A stretch of 64,000 bases of DNA from Chrysopilus asiliformis (GCA_964034945.1 OZ035961.1:7826501-7890500), one strand, 5' to 3'. Positions 34,513-46,010 are shown, numbered from the stretch's first letter. Notes: a model not told the origin generated them from the sequence alone. Numbers and translations are program-made.

Positions 34513-34905
34513 TCATACTAATACATATATACAAATGAGTTGGTGTCTGTCTGTCTGTCTGTCTGTTCCTCTTTCACGCAAAAACTGCTGAACCGATTGA
34601 CTTCAAATTTGGCATGAGTGTCTGTGGTAGTTCTAGATCCAACATAGGCATACGGAAAAGTAGCGCGAGGGGTGGGGGGAGTAAGGGGAGGGGGTAAAGT
34701 GATTTCGAAACTTAGTTTTCCCTCTATGTTACTCTTTCGCGGGGAAACTACTGAACCGATTAGCCTGAAATTTGGCATAGATGTTCGTCGTGGGTCCAGC
34801 CCCAACATAGACCCATTAAAAAGTTTTTAAGTTCTTTCCGGTTTTCTTCGTATTCTAAAATTTAGACAAAAAGCTTAACCCGGCAACGACGGGTATACAA
34901 GCTAG
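34513..34905 (+). mobile_element. Helitron-like repeat nested in the pogo-type element
   Basis: Starts TCATACTAATACATATATAC after an A, and ends AACCCGGCAACGACGGGTAT, ACAAGCTAG before a T. It contains GTCTGTCTG, GAACCGATTGACTTCAAATT and one CCCGCGAAAGAG-type module (in reverse). Removing it restores A|T at the target with no duplication, as expected for rolling-circle insertion. Confidence 0.85.
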
Positions 34906-35248
34906 TTTCTAAATCGGCCGTTTTGACATCGCCAGAGGATGTAAATGACCTTCGTGAGAAGGCTGATATGAAGCGAAAGAGATTGGAGAGAAAAGGTGAT
35001 AAACCATAATCGAAAAAGCAAAAAGATCGTGTCAAATCGAAGACATCACAGAAGAAACAACCATCTTCAACCTATTGTGAGGTGGAAGAATACATAGATT
35101 TCTGCATAATTTGTAAGAAAAATATGCCAAAAAAATGAACCCATCCATCCATACCATCCATTGCAACGTGTGCGATCGAGCTGTTCACTTGGGATGCTCC
35201 GGAATGACTGCAAGTTACTGGACTTGCGAACATTGCGTTTCGGACTGA
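34906..35248 (+). pseudogene. Pogo/Jerky-type transposase remnant, C-terminal region with PHD finger
   Basis: Readable peptide runs SAVLTSPEDVNDLREKADMK, RKRLERKGDKP, a stop, VKSKTSQKKQPSSTYCEVEE, YIDFCIICKKNMPKK, a stop, a CCAT simple-repeat insertion with frameshift, then TIHCNVCDRAVHLGCSGMTA, SYWTCEHCVSD and a stop at 35246-35248. The CxxC, CNVC, HLGC and CEHC pairs form a C4HC3-like PHD finger of the kind at the end of many insect pogo-class DDE transposases. Two stops and a frameshift make it non-functional. Confidence 0.75.
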
Positions 35249-35848
35249 TTTTCATTGCAATTTTTCACTTCATTTCACTTTGTCTGTTATATAATAAATA
35301 TATGAATAAAAAAAAAAGTTTGTCTATCACATTTTTCCATTTTTAATCGATTTACAAAGTGGTCCACAATACCCCGAGATTTTTCAAAATCGCAAAAACG
35401 CCATTTTTGCGCCAACTGATAAAACTTGTATAATTTAATACAATTTGACCGAACTGCTGTGATCCAAAGAGAGGTTATTTATCGTACTACAAATTCAAGC
35501 TCTGAAATTTTCAGAAAAAGTTATTTTTTTACGATTTTTTAGCCAAAATGAAAAAGCGGTCCAGAATACCCCACCTTCCTCTATTGTTAGAGATGAGAAA
35601 AACCTAACAACCCACAAGTTTGCAGGATAAATTTTAAATTAATGAACTTTATTTGGGAAAAGTTAATATTATTGTAGGAGTAGCGGGTAAAATTTTAATA
35701 TCTGACTTTTGATTATCAAATACCCGTTTTCCGCGAAATTTAATTTTACACAAGTTAACTTGAAAACAGATTTTCAATTTGTGCTTTCTTATGCGTAGCC
35801 TAATAAGTATTGTTTTCGGAAAAAAAAACAATTTTATTCCAAAAAGCA

Positions 35849-36140
35849 ATCACAATGAAGTACAGTAAATTTTTCTTTGCTATTTCAGTACTCGTTAATA
35901 ATATTAATGCTCTTCCCTGTAAATATTGGACTAAATCAGTGAATCCCCAGTAAAAATTTACTGTATGTTCAGTAAAATTTACTGTGCTTCAGTAAATTTT
36001 ACCATCGTTCATTAAATTTTATTGGAATAATAGTAAAAAAAAGAATGTTTACTGTCCTACCCACTAAAATTCCAGTAAAATCCCAGTAAAATCCCAGTAA
36101 AAAATTTTCTGTGAAATTTACTGGGAAAAGAGCGCCGAGT
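35849..36140 (+). repeat. Family F repeat copy 1, dense CAGTAAATTTTACTG motifs
   Basis: Begins CAATCACAATGAAGTACAGT and contains about ten CAGTAAAA / TTTTACTG half-sites. It matches the reverse complement of parts of 40590-42235, including CACGATGAAGTGCAGTAAAT, GAATCCCCAGTAAA and TACCATCGTTCAKTAAATTT. Non-coding, class unknown. Confidence 0.55.
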
Positions 36141-36356
36141 GTACGTTTTTATTTCAGTGAACTTTCCTTTCGCTGAGTTTTGGTTTCGTTTAGTTCTTTT
36201 TCGTCGAATTTTCTTTTCGATCAGTTTTTTTTAATTTTTATTTATTTTTTTTTTCAATCAGACCTATATTTTAGCATATCTTACCGTCTCACAATTTTCA
36301 TTTTTTTTCCACTTTTAAATAAAGTGGACATGTTTTGAGGTACCGCCACAGATTAA

Positions 36357-36565
36357 CCCTTTGACGACCGTCGGTACTTTTAAGTACCACCAACTTTAAA
36401 TCTTTATATTTTTTGCTTATCCAGTAGTATCAACATTCTATATAATTCTATATACCACAGGCGTAAATACCACCCCTCCATAAAATTAGTTCATGTCTTT
36501 TTTTAAATGCTTTCTCGAACCATTTTCATTGAATTATTGTTGTTCACTTCCTGGTCCACAAAGAG
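36357..36565. mobile_element. Probable piggyBac-type MITE (209 bp)
   Basis: TTAA-CCCTTTGACGACC at the left and (inverse) CTCTTTGTGGACC-TTAA at the right match at 10 of 13 positions. GGTACTTTTAAGTACC sits beside the left end, like the sub-terminal palindromes of the 13795 element. Confidence 0.5.
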
Positions 36566-36840
36566 TTAAAACACCACGGGTTTTGAACGCAATTTGTAGT
36601 CAAATTTGTAGTCAAGAAATTCGAGTTTTTCGCAGCGCATACTTTTTAAATACATTTGTAGAAAAAGAGAGGACCTTTTTAAGTCTAAATAATCTCGACG
36701 GTGACAAGAGGGAAATACCATCCGCTTCCTTTTTCATACAAAAGGAAAATTTTTTTACTATTCTTGAAGAAACATTATTTTGGACAAAAAATTATACAGA
36801 AAAACAGTGTTGTGCATATAATTTTATAATACAATTTTAA

Positions 36841-36988
36841 CTTTAGGCGCTGTCCATAAAATACATTACAGGAAGAGTTTTGCGGTATTAAATCCCATTC
36901 ATAAATTAGAAAAAAAAATGTTACAAAAAAGGGAGTGGGTCGGAAAAGCTCAAAATAAGCGAGGCTTTTTTATAGGCAGCTCCTAAAG
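36841..36988. mobile_element. Family G MITE copy 2
   Basis: Left CTTTAGGCGCTGTCCATAAA and (inverse) right CTTTAGGAGCTGCCTATAAA. About 148 bp with no coding. Confidence 0.6.
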
Positions 36989-38526
36989 AAAGTCTTGGAA
37001 TTTTTGTCAAAATTTCATTGGAAGTTTTCTTCTTGGGTGTTTTACCTGACTGACTCTTTTGGTATTTTATAACTTTCATGTTAGCCTCCAACATTTTTAG
37101 TTATTTTCTTGCTTGGTTTGTGATTTTCAGAAAAGCCGGGAAATATGGCCAACTTGATTTTTATGTTGTGTACTAATGTAATTATAAGCTAGAGTGTAAT
37201 TTTCTCTTGTAATTTCCCTGCAATATTGACTCCATGAATGCGTGACATGATGCTATATTCCTTGATGAAGGTGCCATATTGAGTAGCTTTTCACGGATAC
37301 AAAACACTACCCTTTAATAATACACTTGTGCAATTTCGTGTTACACATTATAACTTGTAATTAGTATAACATGGCAAAAGAATTTTTTTTATCATAGGAC
37401 TTAAGCACGTCGTGACCCATTACTGACCCCCTTCCTGACTGTTTATAAACACGTTATCTCATTACAAATCTATAAATATCTCCGTAGATTTGGCCTTTCG
37501 ACACTTTGTTCCTGCGCATAATGCTTGCAATTTGGAAGTGTTTTCAACGATAACAATTTAAATATTAAATTTAAGTTTGCGTGTAGCATAAAATGTCAGA
37601 TTAATGTCGTAAGGTACGATGGTAGCGTATTCCAAAATTACGACTCTACTACCTTATATACAAAAAGGTATGATTACAGTTAAAGCCAATCAACAGTGTA
37701 GTGTAAATTAACTACGTACATGTAACTAAATCAAAATTTTGCTATATTTATGTATATTTATTCATGTTTAATAGACACATAACTCGGTTTCGTGAACCCA
37801 ATTCAGAAACCACAAAGGAGGGTCTTTTAACAAATACGCTCTAAGCACGTACAAAAACAAATCGATGATGTTATGCTTCTCATATTCCTATTACACACAT
37901 GCGTACGACCTTCGCGTGATGTGATATGATGCATTACTTGTCGGCTTCAATGGAAAATGCACCGATCCCGGTGGTTATTATTAGTTTTCCAAACAAGACA
38001 AGGTCACTACCAGACGATTAAATAACAAGTTGACTTCAATTTCAATTTCGATTTTAATATTTCTTACATGGACTGGTTTTCATATATGAATGCGTGTGTT
38101 TATCATCAGTTCAATGATGAATTTTCACCCAGACCTGTCGTGTAGATAATCGAAAAATGTAACATTGTAGCCCACGTGTGGCTGGCGGACACATCAATGT
38201 AAAACCGGTCCATATTTTGCCCTCAAGCAATCAACTGAAAGGTGTAATTGATGGTATCATCATTCAGCCGGTCGAACCTTTAAAAAATTCTTTTGCGAAA
38301 AAATACTAGTTTATTGCATTTTAAACTGTCATTGACATATGAAATTTACGGAAATTTATCAGACAACAAAAACGCGATTACTTATTTAGCCGATTGTATG
38401 GCAAAACACTCGTTTCTCACAATAAATTTTTGCGCTATCACGGAAATTACCAGACTTTTTCTGTGACAAAATAACATGTTGCTGTAAAAAAAACGTCCGT
38501 TTTTTCATATTTTGTTTTGTTTTCGA
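36989..38526. other. Unique non-coding stretch
   Basis: No exon or repeat recognised. Moderately complex sequence at 37880-38290. Confidence 0.4.
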
Positions 38527-38661
38527 GGCTGCCCTTAAAACACGTCATGCTAATTTTCGGCTTTCCAAACCCCCGCCCATTGCGAGACGCTTTTTTTAGT
38601 ACCACTATCACAATACCATAGCCCCTCTACTCTAAAGGTGTGACGTGTTTTATGGACAGCC
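38527..38661. mobile_element. Family G MITE copy 3
   Basis: Left GGCTGCCCTTAAAACACGTC and (inverse) right GGCTGTCCATAAAACACGTC, followed by A on both sides, enclose about 95 bp. Confidence 0.65.
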
Positions 38662-38989
38662 CCTTGTTTTATTTTATTCTTTTTTAAATTAATTTTATTT
38701 TATATTATTTGACACATCAAAAAGCTAAAAAGATACATTTCGACGCCTTTGTCTAAGACTATCGTATCTTTCTCCAGCTGTCAAAATTTTGAAGTTTTTG
38801 TAAAGATGGTAAAAAGGTTATATTCGTAAGAATTTAAATTATTTTGTGCTAGTTTTGGAACAAAATCGTTCAATCTGTGGATCCTAAACTTTTCCTCAAT
38901 CTGTGGAGTTTTATTTTTTAATGACGACCCTATAAATATCTAAAAATTTAAAAAAACGATGAAAATATAACATCTTGGGACTAAATGTG

Positions 38990-39080
38990 TTAAATTTGTA
39001 GCCATGTATAAAAATTGTAATACACGACACATTGAGAGGCGTACCTCTTGGGAACGCGCACTCCTTGTTGAGAAACACTG
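38990..39080 (-). repeat. Possible single hAT-type element end
   Basis: On the minus strand the sequence from 39080 starts CAGTGTTTCTCAACAAGGAG, typical of hAT termini. The partner end and an 8 bp duplication were not found. Confidence 0.3.
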
Positions 39081-40589
39081 CATTAGTAGATATAACAAGC
39101 ACTCCATTTTCCCCCCGTTCATCTACGGAGCGCAAAGTTTTTTTTACTCCCTCTCAGACAGACAATCGAGAATTTCTGAAGTAAAAAAGCGTTCTAATAA
39201 CATTTCCCGACATCCAAATCCAATTCGGATAAAGAAGAGTAATTATTTAATCAAATTCTTTCTAAATCATTGAATTCGAAAATTAAAAATCTTCAAATTC
39301 AACGAAACTCTTTTATAATTTTTGAAACGAACTTTTAATTACTTAAAATGGTACCTAAAAATACATCCTAATTTGATAACAAAAAAATAGCGAACCCAAA
39401 ATGAATTTCTCATAAGGATTTCTGAATTTTTCAGTCGAAAGAACATTTACAAGGATATGTGGCTTCTTATCCGTTACATCTCCTTAAGAACTACACTGAT
39501 GGCAACATATTGCTTTTAAAATAAATATAAATAAATGCTTACGGTAGACAGACCAAGTTCAAAAGGAAATGTGAAATCTCTCCATGTCGTCGTTGGAGCA
39601 TAGCCAAACCCTAGCCACATTAAACAACATTCCGTTTTACTATGAGAATGATTAAATACTCGTACATCTCTCTAACTGTGCCGGGTGCAACCCGTATGAC
39701 CGACCCTCTCTCCAGTAATTTTTTTCCCTTAGAACTTCTATCAAGGATCAACCTCTTTCAAGGATCAACATCATGTGGGGTCGGATGTTGAAGGAATCCT
39801 TGAGACAAGAGCAGCAACCAATTAAATGTTCTCTTATCCTTCTTAGGATCATCCCCGTTTCGCCGTCGGTCGTAATGACCACAGCGGAGTTTCGGACTCA
39901 AGATAACTACTGCGAGAAAAAAAATCCTTTTTTATATCTAGGAGAAAAACAGCCACAGCGATAAAGTTGAAAAGATTTCCAACTCGAAGGAAAATTTTAT
40001 GTAAAGAAAATCCCTTTCCCAGCAAACAAAAAAACAAAAAACAACAACAACACCATTAAGCACAAAGAAATAAATAAGGTTGAAAATAAAAATGGATTCG
40101 TTTATTTAATGCTTAAGTAAGCACTCTTTTTAGTCAATTCGAAGCAAATATAATCGAGCCAAGAAATCATGCCCTTCGTTTAAATCAATCAACAGGACTA
40201 AAGGACACAAAAATTTATTTTATCCACCTTGGACTGTTGTGGACCTTATGCAGGTAAAACGTTTTGAATTGATGAGATCAATTCTTTATCTTTGGTTTTG
40301 ATGTTGATCTAACCTTATTCTGACAAATCAATTCAATAAAATCTAGAAAAGGCAAACTGTTGATTCAATCAGAATTTACTGTTAATGTAAAACTTTTGTG
40401 TTATATAAAGCGGAATTGATTGGTATTTAGTAGATATACAAGATTAAGTTGTAGAAAGAGTTTCAAAACAAATACGTTCAAATACATCACTTTAAAAATG
40501 GAAGTTCTGATTGCTCTTTACATGAAATTTATTTTATCACAGCTCTTACTTCATTAAAATAGGAAATTCACGAATTTTAAAGTTTTAAA
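39081..40589. other. Non-coding stretch
   Basis: Unique AT-rich sequence with a slightly GC-richer patch at 39770-39900 lacking splice support. No gene. Confidence 0.35.
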
Positions 40590-40803
40590 ACATTCTTTTT
40601 TTCACTATTTTTCCAGTAAAATTTACTGAACGATGGTAAAATCTACTGAAACACAGTAAATTTTACTGAAAATAAAGCAATTTTTTACTGGGAAATTGCT
40701 AATTTCGATCCAGTGTAATGAAGTTATTAAGCTTTCAATTTTAGGATGTATCGGGGGTTCCAATTGCTTGGACCGATATTAAATGTGCTTAAATGTCTAG
40801 TAA

Positions 40804-41468
40804 TTATACCCGTATGGTGAAACCAAAGGGTATATTAAATTTGCCTTACCGTTTGTAACGCCAAGATCCCGTCATCACACAAAAAAATGAATTACACCAG
40901 TGTGTTTAGAATGATAAAAAAAAGTTGAATTTAGCATGTCCGTGCGTCTGTCCGTCTGTGGCGCGGATTGCGGGCGCACGGATTGAGCTAGAGACTTGAT
41001 TGAGGAGATTTGTTTTTAGTAAAATGCAAGGCTAAGTTCCTTACGGCCAATTTATTCACTAGGAGTTAAATCGCCTTAACTCCCTTAACTCACCTTTAAC
41101 ATGGAAAATAAGGTTAGCTAACTCCCTTAACTCACTAACTCGGCTTAACTCCTAGTGAATAAATTGGCCGTTAATGGGCAAAAATGGACCATTAGGGGGG
41201 GTACCCCCCATACGAATGAAAACGTTTTTTGCCAATATCTCAAAAACGGTGCATTTTATCAAAAAAGTCCAAGATCCAAAGTTATTTAGGATACTCCCAT
41301 ACATCAAAATCCGATTAGAATAAATTTTAAAAAATCTTATTGAAAAGTTTGAGTTCCAAGTGGAATTTTGATACAACTGTTCGCCGTTTACTTAAACTTC
41401 GAACAATGCCATATCACCATACGGGTTTTCAATAATTGCCAGATTGGCAATTGTAGCTTTTGTTAGGT
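40804..41468 (-). mobile_element. Family A element copy 4, containing a nested MITE
   Basis: On the minus strand it has all family landmarks from AACAAAAGCTACAATTGCCA to CACCATACGGGTATAA. The microsatellite is reduced to a few GACGGACAG units, and the element is interrupted at 41044-41170. Confidence 0.8.
41044..41170. mobile_element. 127 bp Harbinger-type MITE with TTA duplication
   Basis: Perfect inverted ends CGGCCAATTTATTCACTAGG, AGTTAA, flanked by TTA at 41041-41043 and 41171-41173. The interior repeats TTAACTCCCTTAACTCAC. Comparison with uninterrupted family A copies (AAGTTCGTTAATGGGC) recovers the target with a single TTA. A 3 bp TWA duplication is typical of PIF/Harbinger. Confidence 0.8.
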
Positions 41469-41707
41469 TTTTTGACATCTGTTTGCAGGTTTGACAAGTT
41501 CAACATTTGAGCGAACTTCATAATTTTGGCTCGCTACGGCCCTGCACGTTCTGAAATTTTTTTTAAGGAGGTGCGGGAACGGGATCTGAGATTCCAAGGA
41601 GTGCAGACTACTGAAAAGTTTGGGAACCACTCCGAGGGATAAAGGAAGTGGCCTACAAACACCGGGATCTTGGGTTCGACTCTTTGGCAGTGGCATGAGA
41701 TTTTTAA

Positions 41708-41926
41708 CCCTTAATTGATGAGTTGGATCCAGTGGACCCACATTGACTTTTCTCTCTTTGCAATTTCTCATGTTTTCAGCACAGTGACTCTGAAATCTTC
41801 AGTACCTTCATACAGTATGGTGTTGTATGCCGAGTTAGAAGCAAGGATTTGGTATGTGATTAGAACAAATCCATTGGAAACTACCTCATCATTTACGCAT
41901 ATGATTTTCACCTCATAAATTAAGGG
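41708..41926. mobile_element. piggyBac-type MITE, 219 bp
   Basis: TTAA-CCCTTAATTGATGAGTTG at the left and (inverse) CCCTTAATTTATGAGGTG-TTAA at the right match at 16 of 18 positions. TTAA lies at 41704-41707 and 41927-41930. Confidence 0.75.
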
Positions 41927-42239
41927 TTAAAGCATGTGAAATAAAATATTTAGTAACAAAAAATATTTAATAATAAATAAAAATTTTATTGAAAAAAACT
42001 CTCACCAAAACCATTCAAATACCTTAAACCCTGAAAAGCATTTTTGAAATTTTACTGCAATCATAGTAAATTTTACTCGATTTGACAGTCAAAATTACTG
42101 TTATTCTAGATCGACCCAGTTTTCCAATATGCGAACTTTACTGGGGATTCAATCTAATATTTACTGGGAGGAGCAGTAAATTTGATTTACTGGGAGAGTA
42201 AAATTTACTGCACTTCATCGTGATTGTCTTTTAATTGGA

Positions 42240-43424
42240 CCCCCAGTAAAATCTGGTTTAGAATGTAGAAAAACTTTTGCATTCATGGAAAACTTCAATA
42301 TCGGGACCATGTCAAAAAAAAACACTTCTCGAGAACTTAGACCTTAATCACGTTCACCCAGCTTGCTAAAAAATTTGAAATTTACAAATCTAATTCATCA
42401 AAAATTTTACTTAAAGATCATTTAACATTTAGAAAATCAAATAAAACAGGATTAAGACCACAATCTGACAACTATAAATGCATACACAATGAATATTATG
42501 GTTGAATATTAATTACTGTCCAACCAACAATACTCGAATAAAGTTATGGCAAATTATGCTTTCTGTTTGCAGTACAATCCCATCAGAATACCGCATAAAT
42601 TCAAACCACGATAGGTTGGCACAACTACTTTAATCTAACAATTACTAATTCTCTTCATTAATTGTGTCACATTTGTCATTTGTATTACCATTTCACGTAC
42701 AAAATGAACAATACAAAACTAATAGAAGCATTTACGAATATTTGTATTATAAATGGCTCCATTATATCTTTCAACCTGAATAAGCAAATTTGTCTACAAA
42801 TCTCTGTACATTCGGATAATCGCAGAATCAATAGTTTATTGAACAGGAAAAATAATATCTATTTTGAAATTTAACCCATATTTATATTTCATACACGACA
42901 GATATGTTCACATACCTTTAGAAACTTGGTAAATGAATTCTATATAATATTTAGATATTTATGTTCTCATATAATAAATATTTATGCTTTTATCTAGTAT
43001 CTGGCCAACAATTTTAGTTTTGCGGCGACCTGCAATGAGGAATATTCAGCAAACTTTATTTTCCTCGCATAATCCTTTTAGTTACATTGCTCCATTTATG
43101 CATTTCCACTTAAAATTTTAATAACTGCATCTATTTAGAGACAATTTTCAGCATTGAATATCAAAATGTCATTAAAAAGTTCTTGTAATTATGAATGTTA
43201 ATTTTTGCAGCAATCTTTTGAAATTAAATATATTTCACGGTCGCATTCTGAACCCAAGATACCACTAAAACTATATAAATTATCAAAAAATGAAATGTAG
43301 TTTTCAAATTTTTAGCAACAATAACTCGAGTAATTTTGTCTTCTAAAGGGTGATTCAAGTAGAGTTCCAACAACATGACAAGCTCAGATATTTTTAAAAA
43401 GAGTCCATATTTAAAAAATACATT
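42240..43424. other. AT-rich non-coding stretch
   Basis: No gene or shared repeat was recognised. Confidence 0.4.
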
Positions 43425-43934
43425 CAGGGTATTCACAGTCCTCTTTTAAATTGCGGGTAATTTTACCGCTCGGTAATTCAGTCAAATTTAACAGATTTTT
43501 ACCGAGTCGGTAATTTGGTTCATGTAAAAATGAATTACCGGATTCGGTAATTGTATACATGCCTTGAGTCGTGTTTTCCGGCCCGGTTATTCGGTATCAA
43601 GAATCAACCGCGAGTGGCGCTAGTAATGTTTTTAGTTGTCAAATTTTCTCGCTGGTTTTTTTGTTAATCTCATCGGATTGATGCAAATTTTTTCAATTTT
43701 GATAGCCGTTGCCACAATAGAAATTCAAAAGAATACATCAAACATGGATTTAAAGGTATGTGACATATTTTACAATCAAATTCGCAGTTCATGATTTGGT
43801 CACGTATCCAATAAAAGCGCTGTTCTCAAATCTGTGCTGTGGGATGTTCACAGTGTCGTGTGAATATTTTCAGTCTTTTAATATTACCGAAAATACCGAA
43901 TACCGAAAATTAAAAGAGGATTGTGAATACCCTG
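43425..43934. mobile_element. 510 bp TIR element with CAGGGTATTCACA ends
   Basis: Left CAGGGTATTCACAGTCCTCT, TTTAA and (inverse) right CAGGGTATTCACAATCCTCT, TTTAA differ at one position. ATT lies directly outside both ends, suggesting a 3 bp target duplication (Harbinger-like, tentative). The left half repeats GGTAATT / ATTACCG. ATGGATTTAAAG|GTATGT at 43744 looks like a short first coding exon with a donor, perhaps a vestige of an autonomous parent. Confidence 0.7.
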
Positions 43935-44802
43935 ATTGTTTTTAATAATAAATTTTCTGGACATTTGTTAACTTTTCCACAAGCAATAATCTTTTGGTAA
44001 CAACGCAGATATTAAAATATTTACAAAACTATTTGAATTTACAATTAAATTTAATAAATAATAAAATTGCAGTGCATTTGTTATATAAAAGAATATTGAA
44101 TAAATTTTGTAATAAAATTCCATTTTACAACCACTCTATGATGTATTTTAGCTTTTAAAATATAGAATGTTTTATTTTTCATCGTCATCGTAATTTCATT
44201 TTTGTTCGTTTGCTTTAAATATCAAACCAGCCATCCCTTCGTCCATGATAAGCAAATTTAAAACTTTTTTAGTAGGTACTGAGGACGATAGCGCTTAATA
44301 ATCAACTGGTGATTAATTACTTTAAACAAAAGGATTAACTTTCTCACTTTAACCTAGCCACAAATACTAATTAAAAATTGGCTCTAATTATTATTTTCGT
44401 TAACCCGACGAAATGTGTCCTGCAGAAGAGTTTTACCTTTCAATTTTTTTATTAATGCCCGAATACACTTTTTAATGGAAAGCTAAAAAGTTATTTTTTT
44501 CATCTATTTATAAACTTTTTGAAAAAAAAATAAAGAGAATGAGTTTGTGAACTTTTTCAGTTAAGAAGTTTTTGGTGATATAATATTCAATTTCAGTAAT
44601 CAAATTTGGTTGCAGTATTTGTGTTTTTTATGATGCTGATACGATTTATCGTTGTTGACATACATTAGCGGCGGTCCATAAAAACGTCACTCTTTGATGG
44701 AATCGGGGCGTGAATAGAAGCGTGCACAAAAGTGCGATTAAAGGTGGTGAGGGGTGCGACGATGGAGACATGACAGATTTGATCTCATTGGTCGAGGAAG
44801 CC

Positions 44803-45181
44803 TAATCGCAATCGTAATCGTAATTGCAACCGTAATCGCAATCGCAATCGTAATCGTAATCGTAATCGTAATCGTAATCGTAATCGTAATCGTAATCGTA
44901 ATCGTAATCGTAATCGTAATCGTAATCGTAATCGTAATCGTAATCGTAATCGTAATCGTAATCGTAATCGTAATCGTAATCGTAATCGTAATCGTAATCG
45001 TAATCGTAATCGTAATCGTAATCGTAATCGTAATCGTAATCGTAATCGTAATCGTAATCGTAATCGTAATCGTAATCGCAATCGTAATCGTAATCGCAAT
45101 CGTAATCGCAATCGTAATCGTAATCGCAATCGTAATCGCAATCGTAATCGTAATCGCAATCGTAATCGCAATCGCAATCGT
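44803..45181. repeat. AATCGY hexamer satellite, about 63 units
   Basis: A continuous array of AATCGT with interspersed AATCGC and rare variants (AATTGC, AACCGT) at the edges. The centre (about 44845-45075) is almost pure AATCGT. Because the unit is six bases, every frame stays open: plus strand reads (IV)n and minus strand (RL)n. These frames are not genes. Confidence 0.95.
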
Positions 45182-45340
45182 TAGTCTAAATTGGGCTATT
45201 TTATTTTATTACCACAGATATGTCAAGAGGGATAAAACGTAGTATTATTCTTCTCTGGCAACTGTAAGGCTTTTAATTTCAAAAGGTGCCAAAATTTTCG
45301 CCTACAGATTTTAAATTGTTTTGAACCGATATGGAGAAAA

Positions 45341-46010
45341 AAAATAGTGACGTATTTTGTTTTGAATTTTCAAAATGACTTGTAAAACATAACAAAAGCT
45401 ATAATTGCCGATCTGGCAATTATTGAAAACCCGTATCCTGATTTAAGTGAACAGCGAACAGTTGTATCAAAATTCCACTTTGAAGTCAAATTTTCCAATA
45501 AGATTTTTTAAAATTTATTCCAATCGGATTTTGATGTATGGGAGTTTTATGTAGAATCATATCCTAAATAACTTTTGTTCTTGCACTTTTTTGATAAGAT
45601 GCACCGTTTTTGAGGTATTCGCAAAAAACGTTTTCGTTCGTATGTGGGGTACCCCCCCCCCCCCCCCCTAATGGTCAATTTTTGTCCATTAACGAACTTA
45701 GCCTCGCATTTTACGAAAAACGGACCTGTGCCAAATTTCAAGTCTGTAGCTCAATCCGTGCGCCCGCAATCCGCGCCACAGACGGACGGATAGACGGACA
45801 GACAGACAGACAGACGGACGGACGGACGGACATGCAAAAATTTATTATTTTTATCATTCTAAACACACTGGTGTAATTCATTTTTTTGTGTGATGACCGG
45901 ATCTTGGCGTTACAAACGGTAAGGCAAATCTAATATACCCTTTGGTTTCACCATACGGGTATAAAAATGGTGACATATTTTGTTTTGAATTTTCAAAATG
46001 ACTTGTAAAA
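45341..46010 (+). repeat. Family A copy 5 flanked by a 47 bp direct repeat
   Basis: The segment AAAATAGTGACGTATTTTGT and onward to CAAAATGACTTGTAAAA (45341-45387) recurs at 45964-46010 with two mismatches. Between them is a complete family A element (45383-45964). Its GGGGTACCCC block is expanded to a run of about 18 C (45649-45668). A 47 bp flanking duplication is far longer than any usual target-site duplication. Confidence 0.75.

Larger units (their letters stand above)
34015..35581 (+). mobile_element. Degenerate pogo-type transposon carrying a PHD-finger transposase remnant
   Basis: The left end GGGGAAACTGGGGTATTCTG, GACCAC and the right end (inverse GAGGAAGGTGGGGTATTCTG, GACCGC) are TIRs flanked by TA (34013-34014 and 35582-35583). 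GGGGAATTNNGGACCAC motifs repeat internally at 34042, 34382 and 34414. TA duplication and the C-terminal PHD finger of the coding remnant point to the pogo/Jerky superfamily. The N-terminal and DDE domains are gone, and a Helitron-like repeat has inserted at 34513. Confidence 0.7.
40590..42235 (-). repeat. Family F repeat copy 2, apparently split by later insertions
   Basis: Two parts match family F copy 1 in reverse: about 42235-42040 (start GACAATCACGATGAAGTGCA) and about 40690-40590 (CAGTAGATTTTACCATCG, AAATAGTGAAAAAAAGAATG). In copy 1 these parts are nearly adjacent. The 1.3 kb between holds a family A element and a piggyBac-type MITE, so nested insertion is the simplest reading, though residual sequence between them is unexplained. 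Confidence 0.45.

Noticed and set aside
36493..36840. 115-codon plus-strand frame
   Set aside because: Begins inside a MITE. No domain, Phe/Leu-rich from AT content.
40405..40560. TATATAAAG box followed by a 19-codon ORF (MEVLIALYMKFILSQLLLH)
   Set aside because: The peptide ends quickly and no donor site or downstream exon was found.
41600..41690. tRNA-like B box (GGTTCGACTC) and a hAT-like GTTCCCAAACTTTTCAGTAG end
   Set aside because: No A box or cloverleaf and no partner TIR. Single motifs only.
44754..45242. (IV)n and (RL)n proteins of 130-162 codons
   Set aside because: Translations of the AATCGY hexamer array. A six-base unit keeps every frame free of stops.
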